A DNA stretch of 64,000 bases from positions 1-64,000 of the forward strand of contig NZ_QREG01000016.1 of NCBI RefSeq assembly GCF_003386095.1, written 5' to 3'. The position numbers and the translations under genes are program-made. Shown here piece after piece: positions 43,797-52,448 of the stretch (the first letter of the stretch is position 1; each line of letters begins with the position of its first letter). The notes under the pieces are model-generated. The model was not told the DNA's origin and ran no database searches. It saw only the letters and a list, made by a program, of their open reading frames with translations. The DNA is from Marinoscillum furvescens DSM 4134. GTDB lineage: Bacteria; Bacteroidota; Bacteroidia; Cytophagales; Cyclobacteriaceae.

Positions 43797-46700
43797 TTAT
43801 TGTTTAATAATTTTTTTCCGTTGGATTTTACTTTCGTCGGCTAACAACTCCACGAAATACACACCAGTGCGCAATGAGCTTACATCTATTTTTGCACCGC
43901 TCTGCTGGCATGTCCCCTGCAATTGAACAGCACCCGCAATGTCTAATATCCGATAGTCCATATTGCTTGTAACTCCCTCTAGGAAAAGCACATTTTTGAC
44001 AGGATTGGGAAACACCACTATCGCATCTTCTTTCATTGCATTGAGCGGAATAGCTACTTCACCCACCGTGATATTTACGATCTCCGATTGACCTACATCA
44101 CCATCATCATCTATTGCAATAGCTTTCAGCTGATACTCACCCTCGGTGGCATTGAGCCAAACGGCTGAGTAAGGTTCTGAAGAGTCTTCACCTAGCTTGA
44201 CATCACCCCGGTAAATCTCCACTCTCGCTATAGCGCCATCCGTATCTGTGGCAGACACTTCCACTTTGATATTCTCACCTATTTCAAATACTGAACCTTC
44301 GGCAGGTGAAGTGATAGATGCAGATGGTATTTCATTTGGTGGAGGTGTCACGCTTATGTACACTGCCTCAGAAGTTACCTTACTCCCGATATTGTCGGTT
44401 GCTACAGCTGTCAGGCTATATTCGCCTATTTCAGCATCACTCCAGGTGATCGAATAGGGAGCACTGGTAGCTTCACCTATTTTCACATCATCACTAAAAA
44501 ACGCTACCAATTCTATGGTACCATCACTGTCGGTGGCTTCTGCTTCAATGGTGATGGCTTCTGAAATTACAAAGCTGTCACCGGCTGAAGGTGATGTGAT
44601 AGACACAACCGGCTCTTGATTGGATGTTCCTTTGAAAGAGATATCCAAAAGCGGCTTGTATTGATCTTCTGCTCTTTCTCTTGAGTGAAAATCAATCCCT
44701 GTAGAGGTGGTTTCCGGGTCTGCTATCACAAATGTTACGATTCCATCAGTACTGTTCTCTATTTTCACATAGTCGGTTACATCCCATTCCACGTAGGTAT
44801 TGGCCTGCGACGAAGTAATTGCAATGTTGGCTACTTCACTACCTACCGTAGGTTGGTTACCGTGGTTGAGTACCAGTTCCTCCCAGGAATCATCATATAC
44901 CCGATAAACTGATCTAGTAGAGGACGATGCTGCCCTCACACTCAATTTCAGTTTAGCTGATGTAATAGGTCCAAAAACTCCTCTGATATCAAACTTGTAA
45001 AAGGCATACCGGTGATCCACCGAACTCCATTTGGTTACTGTCTTCACATCGGTACCGTAATTTTGGCCTGAGTTACCGCTATGAACATACGTATCGGCAA
45101 TCGCCACTAATTGTTTGCTGGAGCTGGCCTGTTGATTGGCATTTACCGTCACAGTCACTCCTGCTGAAAGTGTACTGGCCTTGCTATCATCGGTAGCTTT
45201 TGCGAAGAATTCATAGGTGCCTTCAGCGAGATATTCTAAGTCCAGTTCGAAAGGTGCTGTATCGTCTTCTCCTATTTTATCCTCACCTAGAAAGAACTCC
45301 ACTTTAGAAACTTTCCCGTCCGAATCTTCGGCCGAGGCAGCTATTTGGAGGCTTGCTCCCTCCGTAAGTACGGCGCCTGTAGTAGGCGATGTGATGGACA
45401 CATCAGGAGCCTCGTTTCCTTTTACGAAAAACACGCTAAAGCTATTCAGACTGAAACTATCATCTTCTCCTGCTATATAAACTCGAAAGGTGCTTACCCC
45501 TGGTGCCAACTTAACGTTTTCCGAAACGGTAAAATCAACATAGGTAGTACCACCCCCAGTAGCTGGAAGGGTAACTTCCTCAGTCAGGTCCAGGCCTGCC
45601 CCGGCGAATTTTACTTTTCCACCACCGCTTGCTGAAGCATAGTTCACGGAAATTCCATAAGTTCCGGATTCCGGAATATTCAAGGTATAACTTACCCATT
45701 CTCCATTTTGTAAATTGGCTAGCGCAAAGTCTTCACCACTCACCAGCTGAATATCCACGTCATCTGTACGATACTGCCCTCCAGAATTACCTTCACTAAG
45801 ATCATGATAGGTTCTGCCCTCTCCTGAGATAGGGAAATGATCGTAGTTCTCGGCCTGGATAATTATTGGATCGCCAGATTCAAAGCCAAATACTGGAATG
45901 CCATTCTGAATACCTGTTATGGGATCACCTGCAGCCCAAACAGGGCGTCTAAAGCAAAGTGCTCCCCACCCGGGATGATCCAGACTAAACCCGATCTGCT
46001 CATATCCTGCCTCTTCTATGGCTACATCCAGGCCTCTTTTTGTCCATTTGGCGTCTTCGCCTATCCCCATTCTCACATCAAAGTGCGCCCAGGCTTGTTC
46101 ATAAACAGGCCTTTTCCCCGGAAACCCACCTCTACTAACATCTTCAAAGTTGGAAGAAAAGTGAGGATTCATGGCCTTAGAGTACCATCTTCCCGTTCTA
46201 TCAATTCGCTGAATGAATTCAGCGTTTTCACCCGACCCCACATTAGGGTCTGGCTCCCACGGAGTGGGTTGGTCTTCAAAAGATCTAATGTAAGACACAT
46301 TGTATCTGGACATGTGCTCATATCCTTTCAGCAGTCTATTGTCTAAAAAATTCCAGGCATCATCGCCCTGATTCCAGGCTACTTCTGCAAATCCTGATAA
46401 AATACCCAAACCAAAATAAGCGTGCTGCTGATCACGACTGGCCTCCTGGCACTGACCATTTTCCCAGATAAAATGCTCTATTGCGCCATTGTATCCGTAG
46501 TTTTCTATGGTGCCTTCGGATCCTACATATTCGTAGCTTGAAAAGTACTGGTTATCATCTATGAGCCTACCTGAGGGTGAAGGGCCCGTGGGCAGTGGTA
46601 AATCATCCGTGCGTCCTGGCTGGCTAGTGAGGTATCTGTAAGCACGATCATACATTTTCCTGTTGTCCAGAAACACCCCCATAATGGCCATGGCACGGAA

Positions 46701-47330
46701 TGAAATTGCATCCTGATTTCCATGCCGACCCGAATCTCCGTTGAGTATACGCCAGTAAAATGACCCAACGGTTTCCGAATTCACTTCTTCAGGAATTGCT
46801 GTAGAGGAATATCCTGGATAGACCAGCATATCCTGAAATGCTTTGATATCGCTAGCAGTCCATCCATCGTAAGTGCTTTTAATGATTTCGGCAGCTTCTA
46901 CCATTTTCCACGCAAAAATTCCAGCATCGAGAGGGATACCACCCACATAGGTAATGTTTTTCCAGGCATTGAAAATCTCCACACATTTGTCTGCATGACG
47001 AGTATCGCCAGTGATCGCCCACATGAGGGCGTTGTGGTATGCGGCATTGGCATCAGAGTGATAAGCACCACTATTTTCGCCATTTCGAGTAACCCGAGTA
47101 TTGGATGAACTCCCCTGAACTTTATAATCATAAGATGCCAGGTTAGTAGCTTTTAATTGCTCAAACGACGTGGCATAAGGCTCTACCCCTGCTTCCACCA
47201 TGTAGCGCATGCGATCCAGATCAGACTGCTTAAACAGGCCTCCCGGATGAATGAATTCTTGAGCAACCCCTACATGTGGCCATGCAACCACGAAGCTTGC
47301 AATGAGTATGACGTAATTAATAATCCGCAT
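43797..47330 (-). CDS. Alginate-lyase-fold protein with CBM6, CBM96-like and Ig-like modules, T9SS-exported
   Basis: Secreted protein of 1177 residues. A signal peptide spans 1-24. Residues about 25-480 form an (alpha/alpha) toroid of the alginate_lyase superfamily (HPGGLFKQSDLDRMRYMVEAG, HSDANAAYHNALMWAITGDT, SGRHGNQDAISFRAMAIMGV). About 488-630 is CBM6-like (IIQAENYDHF). About 632-722 is an Ig-like Big_9-type domain (FFLGEDKIGEDDTAPF), and about 735-897 is a DNRLRE/CBM96-like module (DTYVHSGNSGQNYGTD, RYAFYKFDI). Two more Ig-like domains and a T9SS sorting domain (VVFPNPVKNVLF) complete it. The catalytic target is uncertain: the superfamily includes PL17, PL38 and PL39 lyases. It lies in the SusCD operon 132 bp after the small lipoprotein. 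Confidence 0.8.
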   Translation of the reverse strand: MRIINYVILIASFVVAWPHVGVAQEFIHPGGLFKQSDLDRMRYMVEAGVEPYATSFEQLKATNLASYDYKVQGSSSNTRVTRNGENSGAYHSDANAAYHNALMWAITGDTRHADKCVEIFNAWKNITYVGGIPLDAGIFAWKMVEAAEIIKSTYDGWTASDIKAFQDMLVYPGYSSTAIPEEVNSETVGSFYWRILNGDSGRHGNQDAISFRAMAIMGVFLDNRKMYDRAYRYLTSQPGRTDDLPLPTGPSPSGRLIDDNQYFSSYEYVGSEGTIENYGYNGAIEHFIWENGQCQEASRDQQHAYFGLGILSGFAEVAWNQGDDAWNFLDNRLLKGYEHMSRYNVSYIRSFEDQPTPWEPDPNVGSGENAEFIQRIDRTGRWYSKAMNPHFSSNFEDVSRGGFPGKRPVYEQAWAHFDVRMGIGEDAKWTKRGLDVAIEEAGYEQIGFSLDHPGWGALCFRRPVWAAGDPITGIQNGIPVFGFESGDPIIIQAENYDHFPISGEGRTYHDLSEGNSGGQYRTDDVDIQLVSGEDFALANLQNGEWVSYTLNIPESGTYGISVNYASASGGGKVKFAGAGLDLTEEVTLPATGGGTTYVDFTVSENVKLAPGVSTFRVYIAGEDDSFSLNSFSVFFVKGNEAPDVSITSPTTGAVLTEGASLQIAASAEDSDGKVSKVEFFLGEDKIGEDDTAPFELDLEYLAEGTYEFFAKATDDSKASTLSAGVTVTVNANQQASSSKQLVAIADTYVHSGNSGQNYGTDVKTVTKWSSVDHRYAFYKFDIRGVFGPITSAKLKLSVRAASSSTRSVYRVYDDSWEELVLNHGNQPTVGSEVANIAITSSQANTYVEWDVTDYVKIENSTDGIVTFVIADPETTSTGIDFHSRERAEDQYKPLLDISFKGTSNQEPVVSITSPSAGDSFVISEAITIEAEATDSDGTIELVAFFSDDVKIGEATSAPYSITWSDAEIGEYSLTAVATDNIGSKVTSEAVYISVTPPPNEIPSASITSPAEGSVFEIGENIKVEVSATDTDGAIARVEIYRGDVKLGEDSSEPYSAVWLNATEGEYQLKAIAIDDDGDVGQSEIVNITVGEVAIPLNAMKEDAIVVFPNPVKNVLFLEGVTSNMDYRILDIAGAVQLQGTCQQSGAKIDVSSLRTGVYFVELLADESKIQRKKIIKQ

Positions 47331-47409
47331 ATAATTCTTGATAGTCGTTTTTATTCCAATAATGGTTCTTAACCTATGTTATACAACTTTTTTACCAATA
47401 GAAACTTAT

Positions 47410-47443
47410 GCAACTAGAGTCCGCTTGAGGCGGCTCTAGTTGC
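47410..47443. other. Strong hairpin between SusCD-side and enzyme-side genes
   Basis: GCAACTAGAG (47410-47419) pairs with CTCTAGTTGC (47434-47443). Inside it CCGC pairs with GCGG around a short loop, giving about 14 paired bases with one bulge. It sits between the small lipoprotein gene (stop at 47463) and the next gene start (47330). Neither strand has a T-run after it, so it may act as an mRNA-stabilising or processing hairpin rather than a classical terminator. Confidence 0.5.
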
Positions 47444-47462
47444 AGTATTGATTGAAACCGAA

Positions 47463-47933
47463 TTATCTGGTTAGATCAATGGTAATTGTCCACGTGCCGA
47501 TCCCATCCACACGGCTGCTGGCTTGTGAAGTAGAAAAGCTAATTACCAGCTGCTCTAATGACGCTGTAACAGTGACCCCCGTAATGTCCAGTTTAGCTCC
47601 TGTAGCAGCAACGATAGAGGCATTGGATACTGTACCGTCTTCAGATACACTAAAAGAACCGCCACTGATATAGCTATCCAGTCCGCTAGTAGCATCTGGT
47701 ACAAATCCAGCCGTACCGGTACCCACAGAGCTGGATACCGTGATACTTGGATCTGTGATACCTGCATCTGCAGGAATGTTATCTGTCGAAAAACTCCAGG
47801 TACCTTCTATTGCTTCCAGCACTTGCTGGCCCTGACTAGTAGCGACATCATCTTCTCCACAGCTGGTCAAAAGCAGTACACAGGCTATAACCGCGCAGAA
47901 TGACTTGATACGATTTATGCTTAATAGATTCAT
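47463..47933 (-). CDS. Small SusCD-associated lipoprotein, unknown fold
   Basis: Lipoprotein of 156 residues with lipobox cysteine C25 (LLLTSC) and the CGEDD start that often leads to surface export. The body begins IEGTWSFSTDNIPADAGI and consists of short S/T/G-rich strands, consistent with a lipocalin-like or small beta-barrel protein; I do not recognise a named family. Its place, 27 bp after the triple-CBM96-like gene and within the SusC/SusD transcript, suggests a surface glycan-binding or accessory role. Confidence 0.65.
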   Translation of the reverse strand: MNLLSINRIKSFCAVIACVLLLTSCGEDDVATSQGQQVLEAIEGTWSFSTDNIPADAGITDPSITVSSSVGTGTAGFVPDATSGLDSYISGGSFSVSEDGTVSNASIVAATGAKLDITGVTVTASLEQLVISFSTSQASSRVDGIGTWTITIDLTR

Positions 47934-47960
47934 TTTTTCTGTAATTGTTAGTTGTAGAAA

Positions 47961-50669
47961 TTATTTGATCACTTTCACAGATCTAACCTCGTCCTGTGAT
48001 CCAATGTGCAGTAAATACTGCCCTTTAGGTAGCGCCGAAAGATCCAAATCCAACGTGCGCTGAGACTTAGCTGTAGTCTCCAGTACCAGTCGTCCATTCA
48101 GGTCGAATAAGTAAACTCGATCGATTTTCTTGTCACTAGATATCGTCAACTTGTTAAGGAATGGGTTCGGATATACGGCCAGGTCTATTTGCTTGTCTGC
48201 ACCAGTGACCAGCACTGTGGTAGACAGTCCCACTGTGTAGGTCTTTTTGGTTTCTCCATCTTCTGCCACCACTTCTACTAGTGCATATTCCACTTCCCCG
48301 GGGGTAAGCGCTGATGGCAGTTGAATGCTCACCACTGAATTGGTATCACTAGGGATAGCCACAATCGCGGGCACATCCAGTGCATCATGCTCATAGCTAT
48401 AAGCAAACTGATTGGATGAAAAATCCTCCAGGGTATCCGAACCAACAATTATCATTGATAAGGTAGGATCGTCATTAGGCTCCAGTACATTCCAGGCTAT
48501 TTTTATGGTTTTAGTCACTGTAACATCCTGAGCTGTAACAGTAATCACTGTAGTATCACTTACAGTAGCTGCTGGACTTACCTCAGCAACCGCACCTTCG
48601 AAATTCACCTTTGGTGTCACTGTAGGCACTGTAGTAGTACCAAATGGCAGGTCAACTGTATAGAGGATCTTGATCGGATTGAAAAAAGGAATCATCTCTC
48701 CATCCACTAGCAATTCCGCGAGTGAAGCATCTCTGTTGGGGTCGCCTTCTTCCCAGATCAAGTGATAGATCACACTGTCCATTTCTGTATCTCTTACGAT
48801 GACCAAAGTGGTATCTCCCTGAATAGAGGTTGCATTGACTACTTCTACAGTGGAAGTAGTAGCGAGTGCGGTACCTGAAACCGCAGGCACGGGATCGGCA
48901 TAAGGCACTTCGATGTTGTATACAGTCTTCTGAGGGTCGAAATCAGCAGGAGTCTCGCCATTCACTTTAAGATCGGCTAACTGCAGACTATCGGAAACAC
49001 TGTTTTCTATGGTCACATCTCCAAAGATTAAAAGCTCAGGTGCAGCATAGCCATCTACATTTTCCTTAGCCCATATATCGAACGTATTTACAGCCCCTGA
49101 CACCAACTCCGAACGAGCTGCTATCCCAATGCTGCCGTTTTCCTGATTCGCATTGAAGTAATCGGTAACATTTACCGCATATCTCACGCTATTGGTGCTT
49201 GCCGAACTTGCATCAAATGTGCTAATCACCTCCAGGGTATCAAATCCATTATTTGGGGCATTAGCATATGTAATAGTAGACTCGTCCCAGTTAGTAGGGT
49301 AGCTCAAAAACTCAATTTTACTACCGGCCTTTCGAAGCGTAAAGCTTAGTTGGACACTGTCTATCGTACCCACTACATTGCCAGGCATATCAAACTTCAT
49401 CATGCCAGCAAACTCATAGATATCATTTCTACTTAAGCCGCTAATAGCTTTATCTGTCCCAAAGTTTGAGGCTTCATTGTTTTCATTGCCCGTACGAACT
49501 TTAGAATCCTGAGTAACACTTATGGCCTGGGCAAAAGACACATCTCCATAGATCAAAAGTTCTGGTGCAGCATAGCCATCCACATTGTCTTTAGACCAAA
49601 TATCAAACTCTGTAGTAGATCCTGAGATCAGCTCTGATCGTACAGCCAGATTGAGGCTGCCTTCATCCATATGAGCCAGGAAGTAATCAGTAATGTCTGC
49701 TGAATGCCTTACCGAGTTATTCGCGGCTCCACTAGCATCAAACGTGCTAATCACACTAAGTGTGTCAAATCCATTATTGGGAGCATTGGCATAAGTAACG
49801 TCTTCTTCATCCCAATCTGACGAATACTCAAGAAATTCAATAGCATTGCCGGTATTCTTTCTTAGGGTGAATCCGATATGTACACTATCAATTCTACCAA
49901 CCACTTTACCTGGCAAGTCAAAACCCATCATGCCGGCAAATTCGTAGATTTCATTTCTACTCAATCCACTGATGGCCTTATCCGCTCCAAAGTTTGCAGC
50001 TTCGTTGTTTTCGTTTCCGGTACGTACTTTGGCATCCTTCGTAATAGCTACAGATTGAGCAAGTGCTACATCTCCGTAGATCAATAGCTGAGGAGCAGGA
50101 TAGCCTTCTGTATTGTCCTTACTCCACATATCAAAGGTATTCGTAGCGTTCTCTACCAATTCGGATCTAGACCCTATACCGATACTTCCCTCATCTTTAT
50201 GAGCTACAAAGTAGTCAGTGATATCTACCGAATACCTTACCGTATTGTTCGTCGTACCATTCGCATCGAAAGAACTGATTACAGTAAGTGTATCAAAGCC
50301 ATTATTGGGTGCATTGGCATAAGTAATTGTAGACTCGTCCCAATCCGTCGGGTATTCCAAAAACTCTATCAAACTGCCATTTTTACGCAGTGTAAAGCTG
50401 AGGTGCACACTATCTATGGTACCTACAACTTTTCCAGGCAAATCAAACTTCATCATGCTGGCAAATTCGTAGATACCATTTCTGCTCAAGCCTGTAGTGG
50501 CTTTATCGAACCCATAATTCGAAGCCTCATTGTTATCATTTCCGGTGCGAACTTTGGCGTCTTGCGTGACATTGATTGCCAAAGCTGGCTCCTCTTGCGC
50601 TTGTGCTGTCAGGAAAGTACCAACAAGCATCACAACGACTAACGTATATTTCTTTATGAATAATTTCAT
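47961..50669 (-). CDS. T9SS-exported protein with three CBM96-like repeats and cadherin-like domains
   Basis: Surface or secreted protein of 902 residues with no recognisable catalytic domain. A signal peptide spans 1-25. Three tandem modules of about 177 residues (30-206, 207-383, 384-560) each contain AKVRTGN-type starts, GLSRN-IYEFA, FTLRK and TYANAPNNGFDTL. They resemble the DNRLRE/CBM96 fold, a family with alginate-binding members. Three cadherin-like beta-sandwich domains follow (about 565-815; LKVNGETPADFDPQKTVYNI, LLVDGEMIPFFNP). A T9SS sorting domain ends it (VYPNPFLNKLTISSD ... GQYLLHIG). It lies inside the SusCD transcript, 34 bp after the IPT/TIG lipoprotein, and is likely a multivalent glycan-binding adhesin or scaffold. 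Confidence 0.8.
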   Translation of the reverse strand: MKLFIKKYTLVVVMLVGTFLTAQAQEEPALAINVTQDAKVRTGNDNNEASNYGFDKATTGLSRNGIYEFASMMKFDLPGKVVGTIDSVHLSFTLRKNGSLIEFLEYPTDWDESTITYANAPNNGFDTLTVISSFDANGTTNNTVRYSVDITDYFVAHKDEGSIGIGSRSELVENATNTFDMWSKDNTEGYPAPQLLIYGDVALAQSVAITKDAKVRTGNENNEAANFGADKAISGLSRNEIYEFAGMMGFDLPGKVVGRIDSVHIGFTLRKNTGNAIEFLEYSSDWDEEDVTYANAPNNGFDTLSVISTFDASGAANNSVRHSADITDYFLAHMDEGSLNLAVRSELISGSTTEFDIWSKDNVDGYAAPELLIYGDVSFAQAISVTQDSKVRTGNENNEASNFGTDKAISGLSRNDIYEFAGMMKFDMPGNVVGTIDSVQLSFTLRKAGSKIEFLSYPTNWDESTITYANAPNNGFDTLEVISTFDASSASTNSVRYAVNVTDYFNANQENGSIGIAARSELVSGAVNTFDIWAKENVDGYAAPELLIFGDVTIENSVSDSLQLADLKVNGETPADFDPQKTVYNIEVPYADPVPAVSGTALATTSTVEVVNATSIQGDTTLVIVRDTEMDSVIYHLIWEEGDPNRDASLAELLVDGEMIPFFNPIKILYTVDLPFGTTTVPTVTPKVNFEGAVAEVSPAATVSDTTVITVTAQDVTVTKTIKIAWNVLEPNDDPTLSMIIVGSDTLEDFSSNQFAYSYEHDALDVPAIVAIPSDTNSVVSIQLPSALTPGEVEYALVEVVAEDGETKKTYTVGLSTTVLVTGADKQIDLAVYPNPFLNKLTISSDKKIDRVYLFDLNGRLVLETTAKSQRTLDLDLSALPKGQYLLHIGSQDEVRSVKVIK
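48990..50582 (-). repeat. Three 531-bp tandem in-frame repeats inside the CBM96-like gene
   Basis: The units are about 50052-50582, 49521-50051 and 48990-49520. They are visible at the DNA level: a TCAAATCCATTATTGGG-type segment recurs at about 49228, 49768 and 50299. The exact multiple of three keeps the frame, and copy number could change by recombination. Confidence 0.8.
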
Positions 50670-50703
50670 GCTTAGTATTTTTCTGTGTACTTAATCCTTT
50701 TGA

Positions 50704-52410
50704 TCATTCGAATCTTAAATTGTAGGCATTCATAGCTTCTACAGACTCAAATGTCCCTATCCAGTCTATGTCGTAGCCAGTCAGGTCATTGCCTGTTTGC
50801 TCCTTATAATAGTCTGGGTCAAAGCCCGCCATTTTGATTTGAAAAATCTCATAGGTTACCTCATTCAGATCCTCTGGAACTTGCTTGTGAGAATTGTCCC
50901 AGTTATTCCAGTAGTACAATCGATCACCAGCCTTTGTAGAAGCGTCTTGTGTGGCATCACTTAGCTGAAACTCACCAAAAGCAAAATCCCGAACAAAAGA
51001 TCCTACAACTTCCCCGTCTACTTTTCCTACAGGAGGCCTGTCTCTTTCACCAAACTTCACAGCGAAAATTGGGTAATCCTTAGAAATGGTTACAGAGTTT
51101 CTATGATACGGATGCTTAGGATCTCCAGTAATGTTATTTCTCGGATCATCTACACCTACTCCCTGTACGGGGAACGTATTCATAAACAAATGGTATAAAT
51201 CTGCTCTTCGATCGCCTGTAGTTTGTGCAAACTCTACTTTGATTTGGCTATTCGCTATTTGGTAGGTACCACCATGCGTAGGCAGCCAGTCATTTTTACG
51301 TTCATCATCACCCGGCTCATTATCAAACTCCCAAAGGAATTTACCTACCGGAAACGGATCGTAAGACTTGAGTGTCGCTACGCTCTCAAAAGAACGAATC
51401 CATTGCACATTGAAATTTGATTCACCAGAGCTCTTGGCAATTTGAAATTCTATATCGGTAACTAGTGTTTCAGCTGTAACATAATCACCCTCCGTGAGGT
51501 CATAGTAGTAAATATCACCGTCGATTATGCCGGTGTAGGTATTTGCTCCATCTCCAAAGGTTCCGAGACTAGACACCAAGCTCAACTCAAAATCAGCCAA
51601 CCTGGTCATTCTTATGGCCAAAATCGGAAATTTATCCGGATTGAAAACTACTTCTCCTTCGTAAGCAAGGGAAGCCTGATTGCCCCCTCCAAAATCGACA
51701 ACTAACGCTTCATCAGCTAGAGAAAGGGATGCATCGGAGCTCCAACCTTCCGCACTTTCCACGAACTCATTAGCAAAACCAAAGAATGGGAAGGTAAAGT
51801 CAAACGAACTTTCAACAGCCTCAGGTCCAACCTGTACCTTCAGCGGGCCTGTAGATCCTCCATCGGGCACCACAGCTACAATCTCCGTATCAGTAACAGA
51901 CACCACCACGGCTTCTACATCTTCCTCGGTACCGGTAAATGAAACTGACACCTCAGACTTGCTAGTCCCGAAATTGGAACCGGTAATGGTCACCTGATCA
52001 CCAGCCTCTCCTACTTCTGGAGATACCGCCGTGACCGAATGTGAGGTAGCCACTGTAAATGACTCTTCAGATACAGCCTCCTCACCGAAGATGACCACTG
52101 AGAGGGTACCCGTAGTGGCACCCGCTGGCACACTAACTACCAGCAAAGACTCTGATGCCTGCTCTACCGACGCTTCTACACCATCGAAAGATACTTTTAC
52201 CGAGTTGGTTTGTGATGAAAAGTTTTTTCCTAATATCGTTACCACCGTACCTACTCTGCCTTCATTAGGAGAAAAGGAGATGATTTCTGGCGCTGTGGAG
52301 GGCGGCTCAGGGCTATCCTCAGTACAACTGATAATAGTCACAATCAGCCCAAGGCAAGAAATAAGCATCAAGGCTTTACCCCACCTCTTCTTAAGTTTAT
52401 TTGTCATCAT
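50704..52410 (-). CDS. IPT/TIG surface glycan-binding lipoprotein (SGBP-B-like)
   Basis: Lipoprotein of 568 residues (IISC, C29). Two IPT/TIG Ig-like domains (about 39-122, SPNEGRVGTVVTILGKNFSS; and 124-207, SPEVGEAGDQVTITGSNFG) form a stalk. The distal part seems to be two related beta-rich units, each ending in a matching phrase: WIRSFESVATLKSY near 335 and WIGTFESVEAMNAY at the C-terminus. This design matches surface glycan-binding proteins encoded next to SusD, which hold polysaccharide at the outer membrane for SusC. It starts 38 bp after susD. Aromatic-rich stretches in the second unit (YYWNNWDNSHK) are plausible sugar-binding surfaces. Confidence 0.82.
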   Translation of the reverse strand: MMTNKLKKRWGKALMLISCLGLIVTIISCTEDSPEPPSTAPEIISFSPNEGRVGTVVTILGKNFSSQTNSVKVSFDGVEASVEQASESLLVVSVPAGATTGTLSVVIFGEEAVSEESFTVATSHSVTAVSPEVGEAGDQVTITGSNFGTSKSEVSVSFTGTEEDVEAVVVSVTDTEIVAVVPDGGSTGPLKVQVGPEAVESSFDFTFPFFGFANEFVESAEGWSSDASLSLADEALVVDFGGGNQASLAYEGEVVFNPDKFPILAIRMTRLADFELSLVSSLGTFGDGANTYTGIIDGDIYYYDLTEGDYVTAETLVTDIEFQIAKSSGESNFNVQWIRSFESVATLKSYDPFPVGKFLWEFDNEPGDDERKNDWLPTHGGTYQIANSQIKVEFAQTTGDRRADLYHLFMNTFPVQGVGVDDPRNNITGDPKHPYHRNSVTISKDYPIFAVKFGERDRPPVGKVDGEVVGSFVRDFAFGEFQLSDATQDASTKAGDRLYYWNNWDNSHKQVPEDLNEVTYEIFQIKMAGFDPDYYKEQTGNDLTGYDIDWIGTFESVEAMNAYNLRFE

Positions 52411-52448
52411 TTCGAAATTGTTAGGTTATACATTTATTAATAAATCGA

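Noticed and set aside
45837-46346. 169-codon plus-strand frame
   Set aside because: Antisense to the alginate-lyase-fold gene; no independent protein features.
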